Assembly: GCF_001625215.2 (NCBI RefSeq)
Contig: NC_030383.2
Span: 54,866,380-54,930,379, forward strand
Direction of reading: 5' to 3'
DNA from: Daucus carota subsp. sativus
Taxonomy: Eukaryota > Streptophyta > Magnoliopsida > Apiales > Apiaceae
Length of the DNA stretch: 64,000 bases
The notes beneath the pieces were generated by a model that did no database searches, was not told where the DNA came from, and saw only the letters and a program-made list of their open reading frames with translations. The position numbers and the translations under genes were made by a program. Below, piece after piece: positions 45,931 through 63,520 of this stretch (the first letter of the stretch is position 1; every line of letters starts with the position of its first letter).

Positions 45931-47278
45931 ATATTTTCTAAAAATAAATATTTATTACTTTTTTAACATTTGTTTTTTAAAAATATAAATAAGTCTTTAT
46001 TATGAGCAGCTCATTTTTATTTAACAGCACATAATTATGTTTTGCGTAGGTTCAAATTAAGTTGATCTAACTAATACATGAATAATATTTATTGTAATCA
46101 GCTGGAATTAAATTATTTAGAATCTGAGTTTTTTTATTCGGATAGAGATAGTCTAATTCCATCGTGCAGATAAATAGTTAAGATCGATTCAAATGGCAAA
46201 ACTACCGGGCCAGACGATGTATGCATTTGTACAAGATATAATCGCAAGTTTTCATGAAAATATGTTCAAATGGGATCGCATTCTTACTGGGCTTTCTAAC
46301 TCTTTAGCGTCCACCTCCAGACTCGATAGATCCACCATCCAAGTTCAGACTTAAAAAACTTACTGCATTTTAAGTCTTTCATATTATAGTTAAAGCCCAT
46401 TAGTTTAGCGCTTAAAACCATACCTCCCTGTGTCCGTTTTAGGTTAATTTTTGCACATTGTATTTTTTTAGGCTTATATAAATTATAATTTCATAATAAT
46501 TTTTTTAAAAATAAATATTTGAATAAAACTCTGGAGTTTAATTTTTTATTTTAAAAAATTAGAAAAACGTTATGTAACTATATTTTATATGAATTTCAAA
46601 ATACGTGCAAATATTGAACGAAACCACCTGTTATGCAAACTAGGGTTATAAGAGCAACTCCAATGCACCTATTCCTTACCTATATTTGATCTACATGGAC
46701 AAGATTTGAGGGTTAAGAACAAAAAAAGCTCCTCCAAGCTCCAACGCAACTCCCTATCCCCTATTAATTTTAGGTGAGAAAAAGTTCAACCCCTTATTCG
46801 AGGGATGAAAAAGCAACCCCTATATGCTCCAGGTCATCACCAGCTCATATCTCCTCTTATTTTTCTGTTATTTATTAGTGCAATCTTTCTCTCTACTTGA
46901 GTTGTATATATAGATTTAAAATATAGGGAATGGAACACCGTTGAAGCAAAATAGCTTTTTGATCCCCAATATTTTAGGTAACCATTAATGTATATAATAT
47001 TTTAGGGGTTGAAAATAGGGAATAATATAATAAAAATTCGCATTTCAAAGAACAAAATTTTTAATTATAAATACTAACACCTGAATATGAGATTATGATT
47101 CTCATTAACAGTATCATCATCAAACACACCATAATCAAACACACCATAATCTTAAACTAAAATTTTGGAAGACGATCATTATGTTCTAGTACAATCTTCT
47201 ATATCTATATAAGAAAGGGAGACAAAAAGGGCATCTACTTTAGAAAAGATGAATGATAAATTGGTAGAATACATGTTA
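45931..47278. other. Gene-poor spacer with decayed MITEs
   Basis: AT-rich. A decayed Stowaway-like stretch runs from about 46423 (CTCCCTGTGTCCG) to 46630, and a GAGCAACTCC-type left end lies at about 46652. Neither is complete. No gene is seen. Confidence 0.4.
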
Positions 47279-47652
47279 GAGCAAGTCCAATGGTGAGCTA
47301 AAAATAGGTGTAGCTATTGCTATAATATAGCACCAAAAAGTGGTTTTTGGTGCTAAAATAATATCACATCTCCAATGGTTGGTGCTATATCTTGTGCCAA
47401 ATTTCACCAACTCTCCAATGTACTTGAATAGGTTGAGATATAAATCTATTTTTTATTCATTTCCCTCCACTTTTTTACTTTTTGATGAAGTGGCAATTAT
47501 AGCTATTGCTATAGTTTGTGCTAAATATAGCACCAACTATAGCAATATGCTATTTTAGCACCAAGTTTAGCACACTATTGGAGTTGAAATTTTTTGATTT
47601 TGAGCTATAATATAGATATAGCACAAGATATAGCTCACCATTGAACTTGCTC
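47279..47652. mobile_element. PIF/Harbinger-like MITE (GAGCAAGTCC type)
   Basis: 374 bp, ends GAGCAAGTCCAATGGTGAGC and GCTCACCATTGAACTTGCTC (one mismatch), TTA on both sides. The interior is rich in TAGCACCAA/TATAGC motifs. Confidence 0.92.
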
Positions 47653-47655
47653 TTA

Positions 47656-48374
47656 TGCATGTACTGTAAAGTTTAACGTAGCAGATAACGAATTATAATT
47701 TCATGCGGTGAGTGTCGGAACTTTGTCGCCGGAAAGCAACTTAGTGGTGGTCACGTGGTCGCGTTTGATATGACATGTCATATGTGTGTATTAGATAGCC
47801 TTGCACTACAATTTTAAGTGCACGGCAATATGGCATCATCTCTCTCAGAAAGCAAAGAAATAACAACTTAAATAGTTAAATTTATTGTCTTTACAATTAC
47901 TATATATCTTGAAACTATACTAACCAAAGAAACTGCGTTTTTTGTATCATAAACATTAAACAGCGTACTTAGAAAATCTATCACCTTTGATTCATGGGTA
48001 CATACTTTTGCTCATCTTCGTAATGGTTGGTCGTCCACATCATATAGTTCAAGTTCCCTCGATAGTTAAATATGTAACATTAATTATGTTAGTATTTTCC
48101 AAAAATAATACTCTCTCATCTTTTATGAGGTTTGATCATATATCTTGAATTAATATTTTTGAATATTTTTATTAAATAAATATATTAATATTATAGTTTA
48201 TTTGAAAAAATTTATAAAAATATTAATTTTTATTACGTGGTCCAAGCATTTATAGTTATGTGTATATAGTCAAATAATATATAAATAAAATCAGCGAGTA
48301 CAATTTTTTGATGACTAAAAACTTCTTTACTAAATTTTTGAACGTGAACAAAATGAATGACACGAATGAAGAAG
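47656..48374. other. Spacer
   Basis: AT-rich non-coding DNA. I see nothing I can name apart from a possible decayed Stowaway near 48107-48330. Confidence 0.35.
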
Positions 48375-48377
48375 TAA

Positions 48378-48604
48378 GGGGCCGTTTGGGTTAGTTTAAA
48401 AGGAGTGATTTCTTGCTTATAGTAAAGAAGTGGAGTAGAAATGAGAAGTAAAAAAATTAATAAAGTGTTTGGAAAAGAAGCAGAAGTTGTGAGATAGAAG
48501 CTAGCATTTTCAGCTTCTTAAAAGTGCTTCTATTTCTTTACACAAACGGGTCAAGAGAAGCAGAAGCCAGAAGCAGCTTCTGCTTCTACGAACCAAACAA
48601 GCCC
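48378..48604. mobile_element. PIF/Harbinger-like MITE (GGCCGTTTGG type)
   Basis: 227 bp, ends GGGGCCGTTTGGGTTAG and CGAACCAAACAAGCCC, TAA on both sides. Carries AGAAGCAGAAG motifs, like the truncated copy at 11513. Confidence 0.85.
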
Positions 48605-51128
48605 TAAGTCTCTTGTGGATTGGGATTGATCCTATTAATCGATACTCGTATTAACTAAAAAACCCAATCAACTTGTCAAATTTTTGCTAAAAAACTTTGA
48701 ACTTTTGTTTTTCTTAACAACTCCAGAAAACTTTACTAAAAATATGAAAATAAATACAAAATAAACTATGGTTAAATCTACCAATGTGACTTGTCAGGTA
48801 TCTTTCCCTTATTTGTATCTTTTTATACACGTGTGTGCCACACATTGCGCCTAGTCATTAATAGGAATAATTTATAATATGATAGTTGTTGGTTTAGATT
48901 TAAAAAATAAAATGAAAACAAGTGAAGAATGTGTGATACTGGCAGATTATTGTAAAGGCTGAGGTTGATGTTCGAAATATATTAATGAAGTTATCATTTT
49001 GACGTAATCAGAGGGTGTGTTAAAAGATTAGCAGATGACGATGTTATTTTTGACTCCATTCAATACAAAATTAAGGAGATGGAACAATTTTTTATGTTTT
49101 CCTGAGTTCACAGGTTTGGTTGAGGTGTCTCCCGCGACTGATTTTTATAGAGTTTTAGGGGGTGTTTGTTTGGAGTTGCTCAGGACTGCTGATTGGACAG
49201 AGTATATGATTGAGTAATTTGTTTGTATTTTGGTGGATTTTCTTGTGCTAAATGGATAAAATATGTCTTACTCAATTCAGAGTTCCCATTCTGCTGCCTG
49301 ATGTACTGCACCTGAAACTTGGTTAATTGTTTATGTTCGAGTAACTAAATAAAGATTTCACACATTAATATACACCATAAGATACATTTTTTCTACATAG
49401 AAAATCAACCAAGTAGAAACGAGGTGGATGAAATAACTGGCACGAGCCTTCAGTCGCAATAACTATATATGACGGCAGAGCAATTCTCAGTCTGTTCATT
49501 GTTTGAATGAGACCCTGGTACTTTCCTGTCGTAATGAGCCGATCAACTATCTTAAAGCTGGTTTTAGAGGTGTTGATATATTTTTCAGTTATTTTTTTTA
49601 TTAATTATAATCAATTTGTCACATAGGATATGTGATGATCATGTTCAGTCTACATCAGTTATAAGTAACTCTAGTCTCTAGTTAAATGTTTTTTTAAAGA
49701 TTTAGTAAAATTTATTGGGGTTATTGGTGAAAAAAAAGTTTATAAGTGTTTTGGCAAAAAAAATAACAATTTAATTAGTTTTTTGATTAATAGCTCCCAA
49801 TACTCCAACAAGAACATACGTAAGAGATCAAACCTCGTGGTGGGTGAGGATTTTGAAGTGCTGGGAATTGAAACAATTTTCCCTCAAAACTCCTGAAGCA
49901 TATGGGAATTAAAGCTAGGATGATAATCAAATAAACTAAACCAATCCGACCTATTTTTGACAGACTAACTCGATGTAAAATATCTAATATTTTGTTTAAG
50001 AACTTCTCATGTTCGGCACCTGTTTTATGCTTTCGGCAAACTCAAGTATTTTGTATTTTTAAGTCTCTCAAACCAATTCATTTACGTTAAAAAAATTCAT
50101 ATATTTCAGGCATGTAAATAAAATATTAATTTTGTGAAACTAGATATGTAATAATTTTTAATTGTATTTATAATAAAAGAAAAATTAAAAAATAAGTTAA
50201 TTTAGTTCCGGATAAAATGATCATCATCGCTGACCCAAGAACAAAAGCAAAAAAGACTCTTCTAAGAATCGAAGTCACGGAAGAAAAATGTAATATCGCG
50301 TATGTCAAGAATATGAACTTTTCTGTAAACGTATTTATCCGATCTAACGTGACTCTGAGAAGTTTATGTTTGGCACCTGTGGTTAAACGAGGGCAGAGAA
50401 ATTAAAGATACTATGGAGGAATAAGAGCAAGTTGGCAATCGAAGCAGACAAAAAGTATATAGGTCCATTTGTTCGATTACTCGTCAAACTATACCTCTGC
50501 CGAAACCGACTGCAATTTACTTGATTATCCAAATTTGTATACGCCTAATCCTTTGTACACGAAAGAGATAGCATCCTTGTTTTAGACTTTAGCGAATTTT
50601 CTTTGACTAGGGATCCTCTTGCTCCTAAATTTTCCATATCTCTCTCGAAATTGTTGTGGTCCGGAAAATGTAACCCTTTCCGGTCAAATAATCATTTTTT
50701 TTAATTTTAAATTTGAAAGGACGTCGAGAATGTCTAGAATATGAGAGAGGAAGTGTTTGTAAGATCTTTTGTTGATTACCTAAAATTATTTGAAATTTCT
50801 TAAACACAAACAATAACTAATATATATTAATTTGACACTATTTTTGGATCAATATGTGATGAATTATTGGTTCCACTATAAAAAATCTAGTTTTGAAGCT
50901 GGAATGTTATAAATATATAATCAAAATTGAATTAGTAAGAATTTTTATTAAAAATAATAATTTTCACTATGTGACGACCCACCCATCAAATAATATAATA
51001 TGAATGTCATATAATAAATAATAACAAAATTATGAATAAAATGTCTCCTCCAAACCTGTTGTTGGAGATGTTACCCTCTGAATTTTCAAGTTAATGAGAA
51101 TTTCTACGTTCAAAATAAAAAAATTATA
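48605..51128. other. Gene-poor spacer
   Basis: AT-rich sequence with no recognisable gene. Short open frames of about 60 codons (49035-49217, 50217-50405) show no family features and no splice partners that I can see. Confidence 0.4.
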
Positions 51129-51360
51129 CTAATTCCGTCCCCCTCATTGGGGCTCGGCACGCAATCTAATGCTCTCGTAAAACGTAGTTCGATTTATTAT
51201 TCTGGACCATTTTTCCTTTGAATAAAAATTTGATGTTTAAATTTTTATACAAAAAAGAAAAATTTTAAAAATAAGTTACAGAACTATGTTTTGTATGCAT
51301 CTTAAAATGCGTGTCGAACAGTGTGAAAAAACTGTAAAGAAATGAGAGGGACACGGGAAG
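51129..51360. mobile_element. Stowaway MITE
   Basis: 232 bp, ends CTAATTCCGTCCCCCTCATT and AATGAGAGGGACACGGGAAG, TA on both sides; interior related to those at 44533 and 58326. Confidence 0.8.
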
Positions 51361-51399
51361 TAAAAATGATGCACCCCACTATTTGTATAATTTTGAAAA

Positions 51400-51991
51400 G
51401 GGTTAATTATCAAACTCAAAGTGGACAAATGGTATCAACTTCATCACTGATCTCCACGGAGTCTCAATTGGCTCATTAAACTCGCTTAATGGTATCAAAC
51501 TCATCACTTCCGTTAAAAAAAGTAACCGAAGTTTAGACGTAATAACAGATTGGCCGCAGAGTTTGACATATGGCATGCCAAATAATTTGAAGTTTATATA
51601 AAATAAATTATGCAATCTTTTTATTGAATTAATTTTAGGATATAATTATCTAAATAAATGCATTGAACTAAATTTTAAGATATAATCAACTAAACATCCA
51701 AAATTTTAACATATGAAGCAGCATACATTGTTCAAATCTTCAAAAACAACACATAATGTTTATACAACATACCTTTTATTTTCCTTCATTTGTTTTTCTT
51801 CAGTCTTTTTTATTAATGTGCCACGTCAACCACCAATCTGTCATTCCGTCTAAATTTTTGCTATTTTTTTTAGCGACAATGATGAGTTTGATACCATTAT
51901 ACGAGTTTAATGAGCCAGTTGAGATCCCGTAAAGATCAGTGATGGAATTGATACCATTTGTACACTTCAGAGATGAGTTTGATAATTAACC
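51400..51991. mobile_element. Mutator-like foldback element
   Basis: 592 bp with inverted arms of about 115 bp (left GGGTTAATTATCAAACTC, right GAGTTTGATAATTAACC), flanked by ATTTTGAAAA (51390 and 51992), a 9-10-bp TSD. Non-coding, AT-rich centre. Confidence 0.88.
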
Positions 51992-52001
51992 ATTTTGAAA
52001 A

Positions 52002-54510
52002 TAATTTCATACTATGTGAACCAAGTTGATAGTTTATCTCTAGAGATGCTTCTCGAAATGAAAACCAAATTTACAAAACCGAGAAAAGCGTAGCATGTTC
52101 GTAGGATATGTAGAGCATGGAGAAGCCTATATATGCCGAGGCAGAGATCACACGTGGGCACCTGACACCACCCATTCGTGCGTAGCAGTAAATGTGAATG
52201 ACATTGAAAGCTGGCGTAAATTTCCAAGTGCGTGTGGGAGTACTTTCTTTGTATCTGCATGTTCATTGTTCAGGCCTCTGCTCTGAGATCAGTGCCTGTG
52301 TTCTCCGGACTTTGACTCTTCACATCACTTCAACATTACAAGATTCTGTTGAGCTACTTAGGCTTTTAGATAAATTCATGATAGGAGTATTTATTTGTTC
52401 GAAGTTATAGTCAAAGTGAGAGATACCTAATCAATTAAGCTGGTGATTAATCGTGATTAATTTGTATCTCATGACTTATCAAAATATCAGATCTTTGATT
52501 AATCTCTAATTAATTCAATTAATCTTTGATTAAATTTTGTTTCGTACTCACCGATTATATTATGTATATACAGTAAATCTTTTTTTTTTGACAGGAGTAT
52601 ATACAGTAAATCAATCTCTTAAGTTTGTATTTGTATGCTCATTTGTCCTCGGTCTAAAGATAAATTATATTATGTATATCAAAGATCTTGATTATTAGTA
52701 TTTTATTGGACTTTAATATTTAATAGATATTTTTATAAAGTTTTAGAATATTAATTACTGATGGATGATAACTATATTCAATTCATCTTATTTATGTGTA
52801 TATGTAATTGTTTTTTAAAATACTTTCAATTGAAAAGGCATATACTCTCACTTAACCACTTAATTTGCGAGAAGCTCAAAGGACCATACATATACATATT
52901 TTGTTTACTTATCTCAATTTTTGTAAAAATAAGTTACTTGAATCTAAATAAATAAATATATATATATATAACAAATTTATTTATATAGCTAAAAATAATT
53001 AAACATTTATTAGAATAAATATATAATTTTAAAAATATTATGTATATATAAATTGTTCATCAAAATAAGTGAGAAAATTTCAGCCAAGCAATTACTCCCC
53101 GGGACGACGGAGAAATTATTGACCTGGGATATGCTCACTGACTATGACAACGCAATTCTCATTCTAAGAGCGAGGGCTGCTATTAACAGAATTGATTATT
53201 TATTTGATAAGAAATGATACAAAGGACTCGAATTTTACTTGATTAATATTGTATTAAATTAGATATATTGTCTGCTCAAATAATATAAAGGTGTTCCAAA
53301 AATATTAATAACGATTATCAAACAAAATGAATTCAATTATCATGGTAAACTATATCAAAACTATACTTGGATTTAGTCGATTTAATAAAAATTCTAGCAT
53401 TTATATCCTAATAATTTTCTAAACATATTTCGAATAAAGCAAAATTATAGTTTGCAACTATGCAGATACTTGAAGTTGAAGGAGAGTAAGTTGTTCTATC
53501 TAAAAGAACTTAACATGGTAGATGAGATTTGTTTTGATTTTGTGGTCCTATTCTACTTTAAACTTGTGAAATGTCATTATCTACACAATGCACCCTACTT
53601 AAAATTTAGACCTGTGCTCAGTGGTCCAGCTCTAATAAGTGTAAAATACTTTTTTTCATTCTAGTAAAATTTTATTGAACTACTTTCGTAAATTATGAAT
53701 CAAATAAAATTAAATACAAAAAATACAAAATTTATGATAATAAACCAGGCTTACAGTTTTCCATGGCTCTGTGTTATAAGGGGAAATTCTGTCTTGCGAA
53801 CTATTTGAGACATGAATGGATATTTGTATCTCCACATCCAAATTAATATTATAAGTTTTCAATGGTATTTCTCTACAAGAAAATATGTTAAAAAACATTA
53901 GCATGATTTTATGTTTACTGATTAATTTTTTTGTAAAACTATTACAGTTAATATGAATTCAGAAAGAAATCTACGCAAAGAACAGTGAGATTCCTAATTC
54001 CCACACGTAGAGCAAACTAATTTTCACCCAAGATGTTCGAGCAGACTGCAGAGAGTATAAAAAGAAAAAAGAACGAATAGAGTGGTTCGTAAATTTCTTT
54101 TATTATGCTTTAGTTTTTTCACAAAAAAAAAAACATAATACATGAATAAAAAATTCTCGAACAAAAGAAAGAAACATGTGAAAATTTTTGAGAGATTCTC
54201 GCTAAATATCTTTTTCCCGGGAGATTTATTTACAATTTTGACGCTGCTAAACACTGCTTTCTCTGGTTTCAATCGTAGTTGAAAATGAAAAAGAAGGAAA
54301 ATTGAAAAAAACGAGAGGTCAAGTATTGGTTAACGGATTGAATTATATTGAATTATATGTTTTGACTGAAATGAATATTTTGATTAACGGATTGTGTTAT
54401 TAATTTCTTGTAAAATTATTTGTTAAATAACTGTTTGATTAGTTTTTTTACGACACACACTCAACTTTTTTAACCCAAATCTTTGTTTCAATCCATTGAA
54501 ACAGAAACAC
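52002..54510. other. Gene-poor spacer
   Basis: AT-rich DNA without a recognisable gene. A short (TA)n run lies near 52955-52970. Short frames at 52095-52286 and 53452-53664 have no supporting features. Confidence 0.35.
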
Positions 54511-54513
54511 TAA

Positions 54514-54820
54514 TGTTGTGTTTGGTTGGGGAGAATGGAATGGAATAGAATGAAATGAGTAAAAATAGTTGAAACTAATAGAGATGGGAAGAAAATTTGA
54601 AAAAAAATCGAGAGAGTGCAAAATTGCTATGATAAGATTTGAGAAAAATTGAGAATATGAGAGGATGGAGCATTCCATCTCAAATTGAAGGTGTGACATC
54701 TAGCCTATGATGTAAAGAATGAAATGGAGGAAAAAATGAAATTTCTTAAAAACTGTTCATAAGATAGTTCATTTTTCATTCCATTCCTTCCGAAATCATT
54801 CACTCCAACCAAATACAACA
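54514..54820. mobile_element. PIF/Harbinger-like MITE (TGTTGTGTTTGG type)
   Basis: 307 bp, ends TGTTGTGTTTGGTTGG and CCAACCAAATACAACA (one mismatch), TAA on both sides. The interior has GGAATGGAATAGAATG. A diverged relative lies at about 61004. Confidence 0.9.
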
Positions 54821-54823
54821 TAA

Positions 54824-55280
54824 CATTATATCAAAATGATCAAAACTCGAACACATTTTAAACATCTAATTTCATTTCAAACCTCTAACTCTCAAAGACT
54901 CAAACTACTGTACGACAATAACCGCGTGCAGGACAACTGTGATGTCAACATTTCTATTAAGAACGAAAAACGGTGCAGTAGATAAACTATACACAAGCGA
55001 GAACACATTCGAACGGCAAAGGCAAAAACTACCCCCAACGAAAAAAATAACTTTCCATCCGCGAGATTTCAAAACAGGAATGTAATATTAGATACGGAGA
55101 TTCTTAGATATCCGACATTAATTTGTTTCCTAACCCCCTTTATTTTCTCTCTCCCCGTTATAGATTTTCTTTCAGATAACCCCCTCGTGTGCACCGCCCC
55201 ATCCCCCAACCAGCTTCTTTTTAAGCACAACATTTAAACACACTTTTCTCGATTCACCATCTTTTATTATCTACCATAAC
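54824..55280 (+). promoter_or_regulatory. CPD promoter and leader
   Basis: The region turns C-rich after 55130 and has a TTTTTAAG stretch near 55209 as a weak TATA-like site, about 70 bases before the start codon. No brassinosteroid-response element is claimed. Confidence 0.4.
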
Positions 55281-60280
<5,000 letters not shown>

Positions 60281-61003
60281 GCAAGTAGTAATTCAGGAGG
60301 AAACTAATAAGGTTTGGATCAGATAAATTGAAACATATGCAAGGATAAAAAAATCGATGAAATATATATAATCTAGCAATACATATAATACAAGCCGGAT
60401 TTTATAGTTAGTCGTTTTCTATAGATGAAAGATATCTGGGAGAGTGAGAAAATGCTCTTGATTGGCATGGTAAATTTGCTCATGTCTGTTAAAATCTTGG
60501 CGTATTTCTGCATAATTCTCATGTGAGGTATTATCATCAATTCGATGAGATTGGTCTCGAATCAAATGTATATATTTTCTGATCTTTGCATATTTCGCAA
60601 GTGTGGTGCCTATCATCAGTAAAGATCGATGAAACTGGCATCAATTTCATCTTCTTCTGGTTTAAACTTTTAGAAACTGGCATCAAATTCATCCTCTTCT
60701 GGTTTAAACTTTTAACATGTGCTGGACTTCCGAAATCTCCTGTTCCCAACTCTATTTTGAAGAGACACCATTTGCCCTCATACTATAAAACCTTGAATTC
60801 TTATTTCTTATCAGTAATCATGAAGAGGGGAATATACCCCCAGCTATAAGCCAAAATGTGACTATTCTGATGGGTTACTTCACTGTTTCTCTCATTTTTT
60901 TTTACAATTTTTTTTATTATATTTGACACAGACATTTTAAAGTGCATATAAATGTTAGGTTCACACTATTCGTGCATATATCTGGGACAAGGATCGAGTC
61001 AAA
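60281..61003. other. CPD 3' flank
   Basis: Includes the probable CPD 3' UTR and a local direct repeat (GAAACTGGCATCAA near 60629 and 60672, about 43 bases apart). No gene is seen. Confidence 0.45.
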
Positions 61004-61297
61004 CTGTTCGTGTTTGATTGAGAAGAATGGAAGGAGTAAAATTATTTGAAATTTTTAGTGATAGGAGAAAAATTTTGAGAAAATATAAATGAGTACAAAA
61101 TTGTTATGATGAAATTTGTAAGATATTGAAAGTGGGAAAAAATGAAATATTTTATCTCAAATTGTAGGTTTAATCTCGGACATATGATGTAAGAAATTGA
61201 ATGGAGAAAAAAAGTGAATTTTTTAATAATTGCTTGTAAAATAGTTTATATTTCATTTCATTTATTCCGAAATCATTCATTTCAAACAAACACGACG
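61004..61297. mobile_element. Diverged relative of the MITE at 54514
   Basis: Starts TGTTCGTGTTTGATTG and ends CAAACAAACACGAC; most of the body lines up with 54514-54820 (shared TTCCGAAATCATTCA near the right end). The TSD is not clear. Confidence 0.65.
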
Positions 61298-61360
61298 GAG
61301 TAACGGTAGAGTGCGTGCATTAGTAGCCCAGTGAATGAGCATCTGCAACTGCAAGTCTGA

Positions 61361-61528
61361 AACAAGCTATTATTCCTGCTCATTTTGCTAGACTAATCAA
61401 ATGGAAGCGACTATTAAGCAGTTACAGAAATCGGAAATTAAATAAACAAGCTATTATTCCTGCTCATTTTGCTAGACTAATCAAATGGAAGCGACTATTA
61501 AGCAGTTACAGAAATCGGAAATTAAATT
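61361..61528. repeat. 84-bp tandem duplication
   Basis: Two adjacent copies, almost the same, with period 84 (AACAAGCTATTATTCC at 61361 and 61445). Very recent. No coding content. Confidence 0.92.
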
Positions 61529-62237
61529 GAACCTAATCGGTTGAGCTAACAACTTAGAATTATTCAAAAATTGAGGAGTAATCAAAATAAAAATCGGATG
61601 TATTTTAATATTAAAATATTATTTAATATTTAGTTATTATTATATTAGTTATCTATTAATAAATATATATTTATTATATCATAAATTCCATAATTATTCA
61701 TATTTAAAGTGATATAGTATTTTAATTTTAATAAATTATTATATATATTTCAATTAAGAAAAACTTATAAGAATTAATCAGATTTCAAAAATCAAATTGG
61801 TCAGCAACATTATTGCGGGATTAATCTGTTAAATCGGAAATTTTTAGAACATTCATGTTACATAATTAACCGAGCCTTCCCTGGAGCTGTTTATACAAGT
61901 GAGGGAAATGTGGTGCATCTGATGGTCCTGAGTACAGATACCCTTGCGGCTAGCTCAAATAAGGTCATCGACTAATAGACCATATTAGGGCCAAGGTCAG
62001 CTTGCAAAGCAAGTTCTTCAAAAGTATCGGTCATTTGCTGCTTAAGTTAACTTTTTATTTTAGTGTAGTATTAGGTTTAATCATAGCATATGCAAAACTA
62101 CCTTAACCACATGCAATTTGTTTGCAGAATTAGAGATGATAAATTGCTAACAAAGTGCCTACCCTTTTCTGTTGCAGCTAAAAATTTTGGCAGTTCTAAT
62201 ATTCAAACAACATGAACAAACCCGGAAATACTTTTCC
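61529..62237. other. Spacer between CPD and NUP88-like gene
   Basis: AT-rich, then (after about 61860) more mixed sequence that may be the 3' UTR of the nucleoporin gene. CPD and this gene are convergent. Confidence 0.4.
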
Positions 62238-63520
62238 TCAATAGTCAGTACTATCACGAGATTTAAGTGCTGATTCCACCATCTTAACCTTTTCAGTATT
62301 TTCGCTATTGACAAGTGACAGTTTTTCAACTGCAGACCTGAGGCGGGATATTTGGTCATTTTGAGCATAATTCTTCCTACCTGATAACCTGTGTTGTTCA
62401 CTTGCTTTGTTTCGAAGAGAATGCGTGTATCTTTTCAACCTTGCATTCAGAGCTTCGACTGAAGAATGCAAAGCCTCCAATTCAACTTCCCGAAACATGT
62501 CTGCACATTTAATAGAAAAGGAAATGAAGTGAAGTCAAAGTAAGGATTTAAGTAAAGTGAATGTACATTTCAACAAAAGAAAGAAAACGCAAGGAAAAAG
62601 AAGTCATCAATAGACATCTGCTGAAAAGATTTTTCATAAAATAACAATATTCTAACACATGGAAAGTGAAGGAACCAAAACTTACCTGCAATCTCAAGCA
62701 GTAAAACCAAGTTTAACAAACATATAGACAGTTTAATATAAAGCTAAAAAGAATTAATGATAACCACAGTGCCTCGGGGATCTATATATTACTACGAGTC
62801 AAATTTTATATTATACTACCAAAGCTGAAAAATTAAAAATTTGGTCAGTCGGTAATTGGGCAATTCTATATGCCTAATTATTGTAAACCATATTATAAGG
62901 GGCCTATTTATTTTAAACAGAAAATATTTAGCTTTTAAACGTCTCTAGGGCCTACTTGTTTTTAGTGCCTAGCCTTCTTGTTTTAAATGCCAAACTTAAG
63001 GGGCTTAATTATTAAAAACTTATCTTAACAGACTTATTAAAAACCTAGCTATTCTAATTTAAACACATAAACCTACTTATTCAAAACTTATTTAGAAAGC
63101 CTAATTGTCCTAAAACCTATTTAAATACAAAGACACATACTATTACAATATAAACACATCTCCTGAAGAAAAGTAAATGTAAATAAAATATAAGTTAAGA
63201 TAACATATGTTTAAACTAACCCGTGCATCCCACGAGATTTAAGCTAGTATATTTGGTGCTCGAAACTTACCCAATTCTGATTTGAACTCTCGCTCTGCTT
63301 TTGATAATGGTTTCTTGTGAACCCCGGGTAACTTTCTCAGGCTATGTAAGCGCTCTTCTAAAAGATTATGACGCTGAACAACATGATCAGTGCGCTCATC
63401 TAGTTTTCCCTGTTTCTCCTCCACCTTGGAAAGCCTCTGATGTGCCTCACGTAAACGTGCATGCTGATCATCTATAATTTTCTTTAGTTGAGGTCCATGA
63501 CGTTCAAGCTCGAAGCACAC
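62238..63520 (-). CDS. NUP88/MOS7-like nucleoporin, 3' end only
   Basis: Two last exons on the minus strand: 63520-63271 and 62500-62238, joined in phase (Gly codon ends in G, next exon opens AC...). Together they code about 170 residues of mostly coiled coil: HARLREAHQRLSKVEEKQGK, then LPGVHKKPLSKAEREFKSEL, then LEALHSSVEALNARLKRY and EKLSLVNSENTEKVKMVESAL. These match the C-terminal coiled coil of plant NUP88 (MOS7 in Arabidopsis), as recalled. NUP88 sits on the cytoplasmic side of the nuclear pore and in Arabidopsis affects nuclear retention of immune regulators. The gene continues past the right edge; no further exon is certain in 63521-64000. Confidence 0.78.

Noticed and set aside
43000-55280. 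Several isolated open frames of 60-83 codons in the gene-poor region
   Set aside because: AT-rich, no recognisable motifs, no splice partners, often inside or beside MITEs; expected by chance.
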